64,000 nucleotides of DNA from Falsibacillus pallidus (lineage in GTDB: Bacteria > Bacillota > Bacilli > Bacillales > DSM-25281): contig NZ_QQAY01000002.1 of assembly GCF_003350505.1 (NCBI RefSeq), forward strand, positions 492,276 through 556,275, in the 5' to 3' direction. A program made the translations under genes and the position numbers. This document shows positions 15,344 to 23,715 of this stretch, in pieces. Numbering within the stretch: the first letter of the stretch is position 1; the number at the start of each line of letters is the position of its first letter. Below the pieces are notes generated by a model. That model worked only from the letters and a program-made list of their open reading frames with translations, was not told the DNA's origin and searched no databases.

Positions 15344-16693
15344 TTATTTGCTGAATGGAACGATATGTACAAAGGAGAACAGGTTTCGGGCATGCTTCAG
15401 CCAGGACTCCAATGCCTGGGGCTGCATTCCACGTTCTATGAAAAGGAAAACTTCATCATACTGTCCCTTTTCAACATTATAAAAATAATTCACTACCCCA
15501 GGGGTTTCGATGGAATCAAATGTATAGCGGCTCTTCGCACCATATAATTCAGTCTTGTGAGGATAGATCGGGCTTCTTGTGGTAGATTGAAAGAAAACTC
15601 CTTTTCCCATTTCAGCTGCCGCACCCATTGGAATATACATAAACTCCCCGGTCCCCATGCATAAGGTTCTTGTTCCTTTACGTCTACCTTTCAAAAAATC
15701 ACCGATTTCAGATAGATAATTTTCCAAAGCGCTTGTCTCGTCCGAAGTAATTCCGAACCGTCCTGACTGTGATAAAAATGGAATTCCTTCATTGATATTT
15801 ATATTGTGAAGAGAAGGACTCGGGATGGCATGATATTGAACGGTTCCCCTGCCTTCATTATACATCTCCACTTCTTCATTTTTATGGACTGGGTAGCCTT
15901 CGGGGACGATTTCACCTGAAAGCAATGACACTTCCGTGATTTCAATACCTAACTTTTTTTCCATTTCACGGAATTTTTCTTTTTGTGCCCGTGACCTCCA
16001 ATCAAGGATAGAAACGACCGTATAATGCTTCCTTGGATGAAGTTCATGAATGGATTCAATGATATTCAAAGCAGTCTTCCCTGTTGTCATTTCGTCATCC
16101 ACTAATACTACCGGATGGTTATTCTCCACAATAGAAGGTTTGATATAGCATCGATGGGAAGTGGCGTGTGAGTGCTCCTCTTCAAAATTAATAACAGAAT
16201 CCATATACGAGATTTCCTCGCGAGTAGTATGGAAATACACAGCATTTTGGAAACAATTAAACATAGAATGCCCCAACGCGGTTGCCGTTTCCGCAAAGCC
16301 AATAAATAAGGTGCGTTCAGGAAGTTCGAGCTTTGTCTCCTTCAATTTAGGAAGAAGGGATGGATCCCCAATTCCACTGTTGACTGACTGAATCAATGCA
16401 TTACGAAGAGGATGATTCCTCTGATGATGTAAGTGAATATATCGATCAGCCAGGAGTGCCCCAACAGCCAGAGCTGTCGCAGGCTGTACAGGAATATGCT
16501 TTCCCAATACCTTACTGACAAAAAGAAATCCTCTTTTTTTATTGATTCTTGCGGCCATTTGGAAAAGGGAATCTGGATTTAAATCATACGGATTTTCCGT
16601 AATGGTGATGTTCATCTGTAAGCCATCAATAATATTATAAGTACACGTTTTGTTCTCTCTTGACTCCAAGGAGATCAATGAATGTTTGTCCAT
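15344..16693 (-). CDS. phosphoribosyltransferase with TRSP domain
   Basis: A protein of about 449 residues. The N-terminal half is a type I phosphoribosyltransferase: MAARINKKRGFLFVSKVLGKHIPV and the PRPP-binding loop VVLVDDEMTTGKTA at about residues 195-208. The C-terminal part fits the TRSP domain found fused to it in Ter-associated modules. It is expected to transfer a phosphoribosyl group to an unknown base. The start is uncertain: the ATG at 16693 lies 59 nt inside the upstream gene with a weak ribosome site; starting at the ATG at 16615 would remove family-like residues (TYNIIDGLQ). Confidence 0.82.
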   Translation of the reverse strand: MDKHSLISLESRENKTCTYNIIDGLQMNITITENPYDLNPDSLFQMAARINKKRGFLFVSKVLGKHIPVQPATALAVGALLADRYIHLHHQRNHPLRNALIQSVNSGIGDPSLLPKLKETKLELPERTLFIGFAETATALGHSMFNCFQNAVYFHTTREEISYMDSVINFEEEHSHATSHRCYIKPSIVENNHPVVLVDDEMTTGKTALNIIESIHELHPRKHYTVVSILDWRSRAQKEKFREMEKKLGIEITEVSLLSGEIVPEGYPVHKNEEVEMYNEGRGTVQYHAIPSPSLHNININEGIPFLSQSGRFGITSDETSALENYLSEIGDFLKGRRKGTRTLCMGTGEFMYIPMGAAAEMGKGVFFQSTTRSPIYPHKTELYGAKSRYTFDSIETPGVVNYFYNVEKGQYDEVFLFIERGMQPQALESWLKHARNLFSFVHIVPFSK

Positions 16694-17852
16694 CCTGCAG
16701 CACCCCGAAAATATGTGATTTGCGCAGCACAACCTGCGCCCAGTTGTAATGTGGTTTTATCTCGTTCATTTTGTTTGAATAATGGCTCTTAATGACGCCG
16801 TTTACGTTTTCCTCCTGGTTCAGGATTGCCATGGCGTCCAGATATTCCTCCAATGTCACGACATTCATGGCTTGAACCACTTTGATGTGAGAAGGGTGAA
16901 TGATGGTTTTTCCAACGAGCCCATTCGCCTTGTCCAACAGCACTTCATGGATTAAGCCATCTTCAAATCGTTCGATCATTTCTGCCCTCATATTAAATCC
17001 AGTCCTGCCATAGGAGGCTTCGAATGGAGTCTGGCGAATCTGCGGCTTTAAAATCCGCTCCCCTCCTTGGAAGTACTCCCATACCGGCCCCGAGATAACA
17101 TACTGGCTGGATGATCGTCCAAAAATATTGATGATATCAGAAATACAATCCCGAATGACAGCAATATCATAGATGGTAGTATCCTTATTCCTCCTGATGC
17201 CAAAAAGACCCGAGAAATCTGTGGCACCGATCCTTACATTTAGAATATTAGTATAAGAGTCCAAAATGGATTTGATTTCCAACAATGTTTCCATTCGCTT
17301 CTCTTTGAAAATGATTTCAGGGGATTCCAATATAGGCATGGCATAAAGATTCAATTGATATTGATTGTTCATTTCTTCCAGCGTTTCTAAAAACAGCCGT
17401 CCATTTTCAGGCGTGAATTTAGGAAACACAAATCCGCAAAGCAAATTTCTCGCCATATCTCCAAGACGCTCCAATAAAACCACAACTTGTTTGAATGTTC
17501 TGACTCTTATAAAAAGAAGTGGGATCTCAGATTGTCTGAAGCTTCCTCTTTCAACGGATTGCGTTAATTCTTGTATCTGATGGACCAAATTCCATTCAGC
17601 AGAATCTATTTCACTATCACTTATGGAATCTTCCAGGCAGATGACAATGGTCGAAAGGCCTTCATGCCTCCCCTTTAAATACTTGCCAGAAAGAATATCA
17701 TTTGCAATGCTGTCCCTTGTACCCGGCATATAAAGGGCAGCACCAAGGCTGTATGCCAGCAGCTCCTTTGGAGAATCTTTGGAAAAAGGTTGAGGTTCTT
17801 TATAGAATAGTTGGACTCTCTCCTCATCAGAGAGATAGGAAAAATGCTGCAA
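16635..17852 (-). CDS. CitE-like C-C bond lyase (HpcH/HpaI-type TIM barrel)
   Basis: A 405-residue TIM-barrel protein related to citrate lyase beta subunit and HpcH/HpaI aldolases, in the C-C_Bond_Lyase family found with Ter genes. Seen: ALYMPGTRDSIANDI near the N-terminus, the metal-site segment STIVICLEDSISDSE, LFIRVRT, and IRIGATDFSG-type sequence (VRIGATDFSGLFGIRR). The likely chemistry is metal-dependent C-C cleavage or condensation on an acyl or keto-acid substrate that is not known. The start is a TTG at 17852 with AAGGAGG 8 nt upstream. First of the three biosynthetic-module genes, 90 nt after terC. Confidence 0.82.
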   Translation of the reverse strand: MQHFSYLSDEERVQLFYKEPQPFSKDSPKELLAYSLGAALYMPGTRDSIANDILSGKYLKGRHEGLSTIVICLEDSISDSEIDSAEWNLVHQIQELTQSVERGSFRQSEIPLLFIRVRTFKQVVVLLERLGDMARNLLCGFVFPKFTPENGRLFLETLEEMNNQYQLNLYAMPILESPEIIFKEKRMETLLEIKSILDSYTNILNVRIGATDFSGLFGIRRNKDTTIYDIAVIRDCISDIINIFGRSSSQYVISGPVWEYFQGGERILKPQIRQTPFEASYGRTGFNMRAEMIERFEDGLIHEVLLDKANGLVGKTIIHPSHIKVVQAMNVVTLEEYLDAMAILNQEENVNGVIKSHYSNKMNEIKPHYNWAQVVLRKSHIFGVLQDGQTFIDLLGVKREQNVYL

Positions 17853-17942
17853 GGAAGATCCTCCTTCTCGTAATATACTTTCTGGCAAGAATTAAAGAAA
17901 GAGAGAAAGATAGAGCTGCATCTTCCTCTCCCGTCACTTGCC

Positions 17943-18677
17943 TTATTTACCTGCTTCTGATTCTTTTGCTCTTTTCTTCAATACATGAATAAAGAAGGTT
18001 CCGGCGAAGATTGCGATAAGGATGCTGAAGAAAATAATTTCTTCCACATGAAATCCGAATGATGCAGCTATCATTTTAACCCCAATGACAGCAATGAGAA
18101 TGAATGCGGTAGCTTCAAACTCTGGGATTCGCTCAATCAATGCCAGGAAAAGCTGTGCTACCCCACGCATCATCAATACACCGAGCATCCCTCCCAGAAG
18201 GAGGACCCATATTTGATCCGATACCCCAAAAGCAGCGATCACGCTGTCAATACTAAAGGCGATGTCCATCAGCTCTACCGTCAATACGGTCCGCCAAAAG
18301 CCCATCTGTTTCGGCTCAATTTCCTTATCTTCTTCTTTTTTGCGAAAGTGGGAATAGGCAAGATAAAGAAGATATAATCCGCCAAGAACTTTTATCCATG
18401 TAATTTCAATCAAAAATACACCCAGTCCGATTGCAAGGAAACGAAAAATATAGGCACCGATAATTCCATAAAATAGAGCTTTCTTTTGCTGTCTTTGCGG
18501 AAGGTGCTTCACCAGTACGGCTAAGACTAGAGCATTATCTGCTGATAAAAGCCCCTCCAAAATGACCAGGCTTCCAATGATCCCCCAGCTGGCAGGATCG
18601 GTCACTACTTTTTCGAACATTTCAATTGAAAAGAAGGAAGAGTAGCTATGAAAGAGCTCGTTGAAGAATTCAGTCAT
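17943..18677 (-). CDS. yceF: TerC-family integral membrane protein (YceF-like)
   Basis: A 244-residue membrane protein of the TerC family, with about seven helices. Family markers are the first-helix segment LVILEGLLSADNALVLAVLV, with the conserved Glu and Asp-Asn, and DIAFSIDSVIAAFGVS in the second half. TerC proteins are tied to metal-ion (Mn) efflux, metal loading of exported enzymes and tellurite stress. The order terD-terD-terD-terC matches B. subtilis yceCDEF. Confidence 0.92.
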   Translation of the reverse strand: MTEFFNELFHSYSSFFSIEMFEKVVTDPASWGIIGSLVILEGLLSADNALVLAVLVKHLPQRQQKKALFYGIIGAYIFRFLAIGLGVFLIEITWIKVLGGLYLLYLAYSHFRKKEEDKEIEPKQMGFWRTVLTVELMDIAFSIDSVIAAFGVSDQIWVLLLGGMLGVLMMRGVAQLFLALIERIPEFEATAFILIAVIGVKMIAASFGFHVEEIIFFSILIAIFAGTFFIHVLKKRAKESEAGK

Positions 18678-18738
18678 CCATGGTCTCCTTTATGCAATTT
18701 GGTGTAATCCAATCGCTTAACCAGGTTTAATCAGTTTT

Positions 18739-19320
18739 TCAGACATCCAATCCATAGTTGCGGCAAAGAGCAGCTAGGCCGCCTTGGAATCCGCTGCCGA
18801 TGGCGTTGAATTTCCATTCGCCAGCATGCTTGTAAAGCTCACAAACAACGACTGCCGTTTCAATGGAAAAGTCCTCGCCTAAGTCATAGCGCAGAATTTC
18901 ACGGTTATTAGAAGCATCGATAACCCTGACAAATGCATTGGATACTTGCCCGAAGTTCTGTGCCCTCGCTTCAGCATCGTGGATTGTCACTGTGATGCCG
19001 ACCTTTTCGACATAGGAAGGAAGAAGGCTGAAGTCGACGTTCATTCTTTCGTCGTCGCCTTCTCCTTCTCCAGTCCGGTTATCCCCTGTATGTTCTACTG
19101 CTCCGTTGGGGCTTTTAAGATTGTTATAGAAAATGAATTCGTTGTCATTCTCTACTTTATTATCCGCGTTGCACATGAATGCACATGCATCCAAGTCAAA
19201 ATCTTGGCCGCCGGAATACTTATTTGTATCCCATCCTAAGCCGATGATGACTTTTGTCAATCCGGGATTTGTTTTAGTAAGATCAATACGCTGTCCTTTT
19301 GATAATGAAATGGAAGACAT
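18739..19320 (-). CDS. yceE: TerD-family stress protein (YceE-like)
   Basis: A 193-residue TerD-domain protein. Core features: [24 protein letters not shown], the acidic Ca-binding strand [13 protein letters not shown] and the second acidic loop [13 protein letters not shown], then [17 protein letters not shown] and the C-terminal [16 protein letters not shown]. TerD domains bind calcium and are thought to assemble on the inner face of the membrane with TerC during stress. Third of three tandem terD genes and closely similar to its upstream neighbour, so a local duplication is evident. Confidence 0.93.
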   Translation of the reverse strand: MSSISLSKGQRIDLTKTNPGLTKVIIGLGWDTNKYSGGQDFDLDACAFMCNADNKVENDNEFIFYNNLKSPNGAVEHTGDNRTGEGEGDDERMNVDFSLLPSYVEKVGITVTIHDAEARAQNFGQVSNAFVRVIDASNNREILRYDLGEDFSIETAVVVCELYKHAGEWKFNAIGSGFQGGLAALCRNYGLDV

Positions 19321-19357
19321 ACAAACACACTCCTAAAATTGAATCTTATTCGTTTTC

Positions 19358-19936
19358 TTACACGTCTAATCCGAAGTCTTTTACAAGTGAAGCAAGCCCG
19401 CCCTGGTATCCACTTCCAATGGCATTGAATTTCCATTCGCCATTATGGCGGTATAATTCACCTACGACAAGTGCTGTCTCAATGGAGAAATCTTCCCCAA
19501 GGTCGTAGCGGATCAGCTCTTCTCCATTTGCTTCATTGACGATCCTCGCGTAGGAATTCGCCACCTGGCCGAAGTTTTGGCCGCGCTGCTCTGCATCATG
19601 AATGGTAATTGCGAATACGATGCGTTCAATAGATCCAGGAACTGAAGCGAGATTCACTTTGACTGTTTCGTCGTCTCCTGCGCCTTCTCCAGTACGGTTA
19701 TCCCCTTCGTGGTTAACTGAACCATTCGCACCAGTAGGATTATTGTAGAAAATAAAATCAGATTCAGCTGCACATTTACCTTGTGCATTCAAAAGGAATA
19801 CGGAAGAATCCAAATCGAAATCGTGTCCTCCGTCGTATCTGTTCGTATCCCATCCAAGTCCGACCACAATGTTTGTCAATCCCGGATTTGTTTTTGTCAA
19901 ATCAACCTTTTGCCCTTTAGATAGATTAATTGCCAT
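19358..19936 (-). CDS. yceD: TerD-family stress protein (YceD-like)
   Basis: A 192-residue TerD-domain protein, near-identical in layout to the downstream paralogue: [67 protein letters not shown] and [16 protein letters not shown]. The acidic residues that form the calcium sites are intact. A good ribosome site precedes the ATG and the gap to the next terD is 37 nt. Confidence 0.93.
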   Translation of the reverse strand: MAINLSKGQKVDLTKTNPGLTNIVVGLGWDTNRYDGGHDFDLDSSVFLLNAQGKCAAESDFIFYNNPTGANGSVNHEGDNRTGEGAGDDETVKVNLASVPGSIERIVFAITIHDAEQRGQNFGQVANSYARIVNEANGEELIRYDLGEDFSIETALVVGELYRHNGEWKFNAIGSGYQGGLASLVKDFGLDV

Positions 19937-19974
19937 GATTAAACCACTCCTATTATATGATTTGGTTTTATATT

Positions 19975-20577
19975 TTATCTTCCATATTTAGCCGCAATTT
20001 TATCAATTCCGGTATCTTTTGTACCCTGGCCGACAGCGGAGAATTTCCATTCACTGCCGCTGCGGTATATTTCCCCTGGGAAAAGGGCTGTCAGTCCGGC
20101 GTAGTTATCCGTTAAATTATAATTTGCAAGCTCTGTATTGCTGGAGCTGTCAACAACGCGGATAAATGCGTTCTGAATCATGCCGAAATCCTGTTTGCGC
20201 TGAACGCATTGATAAATATTCACCACAAATACAAGCTTATGTATATGGGCAGGAACCTTATTCAAATCTACGAAGATTTGTTCATCATCCCCGTCCCCTT
20301 CACCAGTGATATTGTCACCGGAGTGGCGGACACTTTGGCAGGTGCTCAATTTCTTGCCGAAGTAAACGACATCTTCAAGTTTGTCATTCTCCCCTATTAG
20401 CAGCACTGATGCGTCACAGTCAATATTGCTGCCGCCGCCTCCGCCGAAAAGCCCTCCAAGAAAACCTGAGCCGCTTTTCTTTACTGGATCCCAGCCTAAA
20501 CCAATCAAAATTTTAGATAATCCAGCTCTACCTTTAGTTAAATCGATTTTTTGTCCTTTTTGTAATGATATCGCCAT
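19975..20577 (-). CDS. yceC: TerD-family stress protein (YceC-like)
   Basis: A 200-residue divergent TerD-domain protein and first gene of the Ter operon. It keeps [26 protein letters not shown] and [15 protein letters not shown] but differs in the first acidic strand ([11 protein letters not shown]) and has a glycine-rich insertion ([15 protein letters not shown], about residues 35-50) not found in the two paralogues. The start ATG at 20577 is 8 nt after AGGAG. An ECF-sigma promoter lies about 130-155 nt upstream, giving a long 5' leader. Confidence 0.92.
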   Translation of the reverse strand: MAISLQKGQKIDLTKGRAGLSKILIGLGWDPVKKSGSGFLGGLFGGGGGSNIDCDASVLLIGENDKLEDVVYFGKKLSTCQSVRHSGDNITGEGDGDDEQIFVDLNKVPAHIHKLVFVVNIYQCVQRKQDFGMIQNAFIRVVDSSSNTELANYNLTDNYAGLTALFPGEIYRSGSEWKFSAVGQGTKDTGIDKIAAKYGR

Positions 20578-20707
20578 ACCTTTCACTCCTCATGTCAGTG
20601 ATTCGTCTATCTTATATAAAATGTTACCATATCCAAACATGGATTTAAAAAGATTTGTATGAATTTTGTAAATTTCTGCAATCCAATGTTTAGCTGCTTC
20701 TCTACTA

Positions 20708-20735
20708 TTTACGGCAAAATCGGAAAAAGGTTTCA
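20708..20735 (-). promoter_or_regulatory. ECF-sigma (SigW/SigM/SigX-type) promoter of the Ter operon
   Basis: On the minus strand TGAAAC (20730-20735), a 16-nt spacer, then CGTAAA (20708-20713). This is an excellent match to the Bacillus extracytoplasmic-function consensus TGAAAC-N16-CGTA/C. The homologous yceC operon of B. subtilis is known to be under ECF sigma factors. Transcription would start about 125 nt before yceC. Confidence 0.75.
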
Positions 20736-20741
20736 AAAAAC

Positions 20742-21569
20742 TTATAAAACCCTCATATGACGATTTTTCCCTTTAACGATTTGAAACACTCCGTATAGCA
20801 GCAGTCCTATGGCCAATAAGCCGAGGAGCCATTGCCCAAATGGCTGCTGAGAAATCTTCAGTAGGGCGCCGTCAAAATCGGTTGCTTCATCCGGCTTTGC
20901 AGTGAGGGCTGTTTGAATCAAAAAATAGCCGATCATACAAAATACGATGCCTCTTGATGAAAGTCCAAGCTTTCCGGTTTTCAAACCAAGTTTAAGTTCC
21001 TTGGCACTCATTTCATATTTTTTGAACCTCTCGGCAAACTTTTCTTTATAAGCAAAGTAAAATTGGTATAAACCATATATGGCGATTCCCGCTCCAAGCA
21101 ATCCAATCAGCCACTGTCCCCAATCATGCTGAATCAGCTTAGCCATGACTGTTTTTTTCGAATCAGAGCTGCTTGAGCCTGCATGCATAGCGATTTTTAT
21201 GGCTTTATAGGTTAATCCTACATATAAAGCGCCACTGATAAAGTAGCCGATTTTCGCGCCAAGTCCTTTTACCCCGAACCCGCGATCTTCCGGATCGATG
21301 AACACCTGGATCAACCTCCATCCAACGTAGCATACCAATCCGACAGAAATGATCCATAGCAGCACTTCACCATAAGGCTCTTTTGCGACCGAAGCAAAAG
21401 CCCCTTCTGCCCCTTTTTTATTTCCGCCTACACCGATGGCGGCCATCATGGTTAATATCCCAATTAAAATATACACAAACCCTTTGGCAAAATAGCCGAG
21501 TCTGGCAAATTTACGTATCCATGGTCTTGCTTTATCCTTTTGTTTTTCGGTTGTATTCATTTTGTTCAT
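20742..21569 (-). CDS. DUF1206 membrane protein
   Basis: A 275-residue membrane protein built of three repeats of a two-helix unit, as in DUF1206. Repeat starts are visible as ARLGYFAKGFVYILIGIL, LGAKIGYFISGALYVGLTY and KLGLSSRGIVFCMIGYFL, each followed by a PYGE/DWGQWLIGL/PFGQWLLGLLAIGL helix. Function is unknown. AAAGGGG precedes the ATG. Its stop is only 7 nt from the -35 box of the Ter-operon promoter, so it is either independent or reads into the Ter operon. Confidence 0.85.
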   Translation of the reverse strand: MNKMNTTEKQKDKARPWIRKFARLGYFAKGFVYILIGILTMMAAIGVGGNKKGAEGAFASVAKEPYGEVLLWIISVGLVCYVGWRLIQVFIDPEDRGFGVKGLGAKIGYFISGALYVGLTYKAIKIAMHAGSSSSDSKKTVMAKLIQHDWGQWLIGLLGAGIAIYGLYQFYFAYKEKFAERFKKYEMSAKELKLGLKTGKLGLSSRGIVFCMIGYFLIQTALTAKPDEATDFDGALLKISQQPFGQWLLGLLAIGLLLYGVFQIVKGKNRHMRVL

Positions 21570-21634
21570 CTGTTTTCCCCTTTCTCCGATAATTGCATTA
21601 TTCCCCCCTTCCTTAACAGAAAAACCATTGATAT

Positions 21635-21667
21635 AAGAAAAAGACGCCTCCTTGGCGTCTTTTTCTT
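21635..21667. terminator. bidirectional terminator after the LCP gene
   Basis: Perfect 14-bp inverted repeat AAGAAAAAGACGCC / GGCGTCTTTTTCTT around a 5-nt loop, with A/T runs on both flanks. Confidence 0.9.
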
Positions 21668-21672
21668 AACTT

Positions 21673-22659
21673 CTATTGACCTGAATCCCCTGATTGGCCG
21701 GTTGATCCCGAGCCGTTTAGGAATTCGTCGATTGCTTCTTTATTTTTCTCGAAGTCAACTTCGAGTACGGCCCCTGCATGGCTGTAATATCCATCTGAGT
21801 AGGATCCGTCTACCGGCACCCTTAATGTTTTGATTTTCTTATCGTTATTAAAAAGGACATCCTTTAAAAGTGCCAATTCATTTAATTTGCTCATATTCGT
21901 ATCATAATAAGGCTGCACTGCTCCAAGGATTTTTGGAAGCTTGGTGACTCCGCCTAAACTTAATGCTTTGTCTTTTACAGCTTCAAGCACCTTTTGCTGT
22001 CTCGCTACACGTCCGAAATCACCTTCCGCATCATGTCTGAAGCGGGCATATCCCAATAATTCTTTTCCGTGCAGCTTTTGTAGTCCAGGCTGCAGGGAAA
22101 CACCGATTTTTTCAGACATAGGCTTTTCTACATTTATTTCGATTCCGTCTGGTGCGAGTGTATCGATGGACTTTTCAAATCCCTTGAAATCGACAATGGC
22201 ATAATATTGAATGTCGAGATCGAAATTCTTCTTGATGGTTTGTCTTAATAATTCCGGTCCCCCGAGGAAAAAGGCAGTATTGAGCTTGTAGTTTTGGTAC
22301 CCCGGTATCTCTACATACATATCCCTCATTAGGGAAACAATCTTGGTTTGTTCTGTTTTAGGGTCATATTGGGCAACCATCATCGTGTCCGACCTGGATT
22401 TTTCTTCACCGCGGGTATCCACCCCTAAGAGAAGGACGTTGATTTTGCCATTCTTATCTTTTTTTCCGTTGAATTTATAATCCGTTTTAAGCGCGGAAGG
22501 ATCTCCTTTAGACATCTGCAGCCCCTGATAGTATTGAAAGGCAGAATATCCTATTAGCGCAATGATGATTATAAGCAATACCGTCAAAATTTTATATCGT
22601 TTCTTTTTTCGTCTACCTTTATTTTTACGTCTTTGATCAAATCTAGATCTGGATTCCAT
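21673..22659 (-). CDS. LytR-CpsA-Psr (LCP) family wall-polymer transferase
   Basis: A 328-residue protein with a very basic cytoplasmic N-terminus (RRKNKGRRKKKR), one membrane helix at about residues 23-45 and an extracellular LCP domain. Catalytic-domain landmarks are NVLLLGVDTRGEEKSRSDTMMVAQYD, KIVSLMRDMYVEIPG, and LLGYARFRHDAEGDFGRVARQQ, carrying the conserved Arg/Asp residues that hold the lipid pyrophosphate. LCP enzymes transfer teichoic acid or other polymers from undecaprenyl carriers to peptidoglycan. It ends at a strong bidirectional terminator. Confidence 0.92.
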   Translation of the reverse strand: MESRSRFDQRRKNKGRRKKKRYKILTVLLIIIIALIGYSAFQYYQGLQMSKGDPSALKTDYKFNGKKDKNGKINVLLLGVDTRGEEKSRSDTMMVAQYDPKTEQTKIVSLMRDMYVEIPGYQNYKLNTAFFLGGPELLRQTIKKNFDLDIQYYAIVDFKGFEKSIDTLAPDGIEINVEKPMSEKIGVSLQPGLQKLHGKELLGYARFRHDAEGDFGRVARQQKVLEAVKDKALSLGGVTKLPKILGAVQPYYDTNMSKLNELALLKDVLFNNDKKIKTLRVPVDGSYSDGYYSHAGAVLEVDFEKNKEAIDEFLNGSGSTGQSGDSGQ

Positions 22660-22869
22660 ATTTAAACACCTGCTTCATATTATGATTCGCTGCAATTATT
22701 CTCTGTCTACATACCCATTTTCTAAAGTTACCATGCAAGGTGTCCTGCATTCATTGATTTTAATCATATCCCGGCATAATTACAAGTGGAATCTTGCGGT
22801 TTCATAATCTGCCCAATGAATGCCATTGATTCCTTTCATTTCTTTTAGAGCGTATAACCGCATCGTTCC

Positions 22870-22898
22870 GTATATTTTTTGCAAATATCTTCATAATA
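22870..22898 (+). promoter_or_regulatory. candidate sigma-G (forespore) promoter
   Basis: GTATA (22870-22874), 17-nt spacer, CATAATA (22892-22898), matching the sigma-G pattern GNATR-N17/18-CATNNTA. It lies about 33 nt before the start of the 50-residue protein gene. Confidence 0.6.
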
Positions 22899-22930
22899 AT
22901 GTGGAAAGAATTGAAGGCAGGTGAAATTGG

Positions 22931-23083
22931 ATGGGCAAGACGAAAAAAGGAAATAGAAATGCTCAAATCAATAATAACGCAAAAATGAACAGCAAGGTTG
23001 ACAGCGAGGAAATGATTGAGTTTTCTCCTTCACATGCCGGCAGTGAAATGGAGCAAAAAACAGAACCTGCTAAGGCGGAATAA
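22931..23083 (+). CDS. 50-aa hydrophilic protein, possible minor spore protein
   Basis: A short ORF starting MGKTKKGNRNAQINNNAKMNS and ending in an acidic EQKTEPAKAE tail. It is very hydrophilic, Asn/Lys/Glu-rich and has no Cys or Trp, like minor small acid-soluble spore proteins. AGGTGA lies about 7 nt before the ATG. A sigma-G-like promoter is upstream (22870-22898) and a strong bidirectional terminator follows 3 nt after the stop. It does not match any minor spore protein I can recall, so the spore role is inference from the promoter and composition. Confidence 0.65.
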   Translation: MGKTKKGNRNAQINNNAKMNSKVDSEEMIEFSPSHAGSEMEQKTEPAKAE

Positions 23084-23085
23084 AA

Positions 23086-23119
23086 AACCCAGCCCGGCTA
23101 AATGAACCGGGCTGGGTTT
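23086..23119. terminator. bidirectional terminator
   Basis: AACCCAGCCCGG / CCGGGCTGGGTT 12-bp perfect stem with a 9-nt loop and flanking A/T runs. It serves the 50-aa gene (+) and the ClpP paralogue (-). Confidence 0.92.
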
Positions 23120-23121
23120 TT

Positions 23122-23700
23122 CTAATTCACTATTATTTCATCAATGATCCCATATTCCAGAGCTTCCTTTGCCGACATAAAGTAATCGCGGTCAGTATCA
23201 TAAGCTACTTTTTCAATCGGCTGTCCTGTTCGGTCTGCTATTATTTTATTGGTGTGCGATTTTAATTTAATGATTCTTTTTGCAGAGATTTCAATATCCG
23301 TTGCTTGACCCTTTGCCCCTCCCAGAGGCTGATGAATCATGATTTCGCTGTTTGGCAATGCAAACCTTTTTCCTTTTGTGCCTGCCAACAGCAGCATTGC
23401 CCCAAAGGAAGCAGCCATGCCGATGCAGATGGTGCGCACATCCGGCTTGATATAGTGCATTGTGTCAAAAATGGCAAACCCAGCAGACGTTGATCCTCCG
23501 GGACTATTGATATAAATCGAGATGTCCTTATCAGGATCATCTGCTGCTAAAAATAACAACTGTGAAACAACACTGCTGGCCAGGGAATCATTGATTTCAT
23601 CTCCAATCATGATGATTCGGTCCTTTAAGAGCCTTGAATAAATATCGTATGACCTCTCCCCGGTCTTGGTTTGTTCGATTACATACGGAATGGTATTCAT
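23122..23700 (-). CDS. clpP: ClpP-family protease subunit (paralogue paired with a sigma factor)
   Basis: A 192-residue ClpP. The catalytic triad is intact at the usual positions: S98 in [10 protein letters not shown]123 in MIHQPLGG and D172 in DTDRDYF. It differs from housekeeping ClpP at normally invariant positions ([13 protein letters not shown] where MAASMGAFLLAAG is usual), and the C-terminus is short (ends EIIVN). It therefore looks like a second, specialised ClpP that would need ClpX or ClpC as unfoldase. It starts 15 nt after the stop of the sigma-factor gene and is surely cotranscribed with it. Confidence 0.93.
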   Translation of the reverse strand: MNTIPYVIEQTKTGERSYDIYSRLLKDRIIMIGDEINDSLASSVVSQLLFLAADDPDKDISIYINSPGGSTSAGFAIFDTMHYIKPDVRTICIGMAASFGAMLLLAGTKGKRFALPNSEIMIHQPLGGAKGQATDIEISAKRIIKLKSHTNKIIADRTGQPIEKVAYDTDRDYFMSAKEALEYGIIDEIIVN

Positions 23701-23715
23701 AAAATAATCTCCTTT

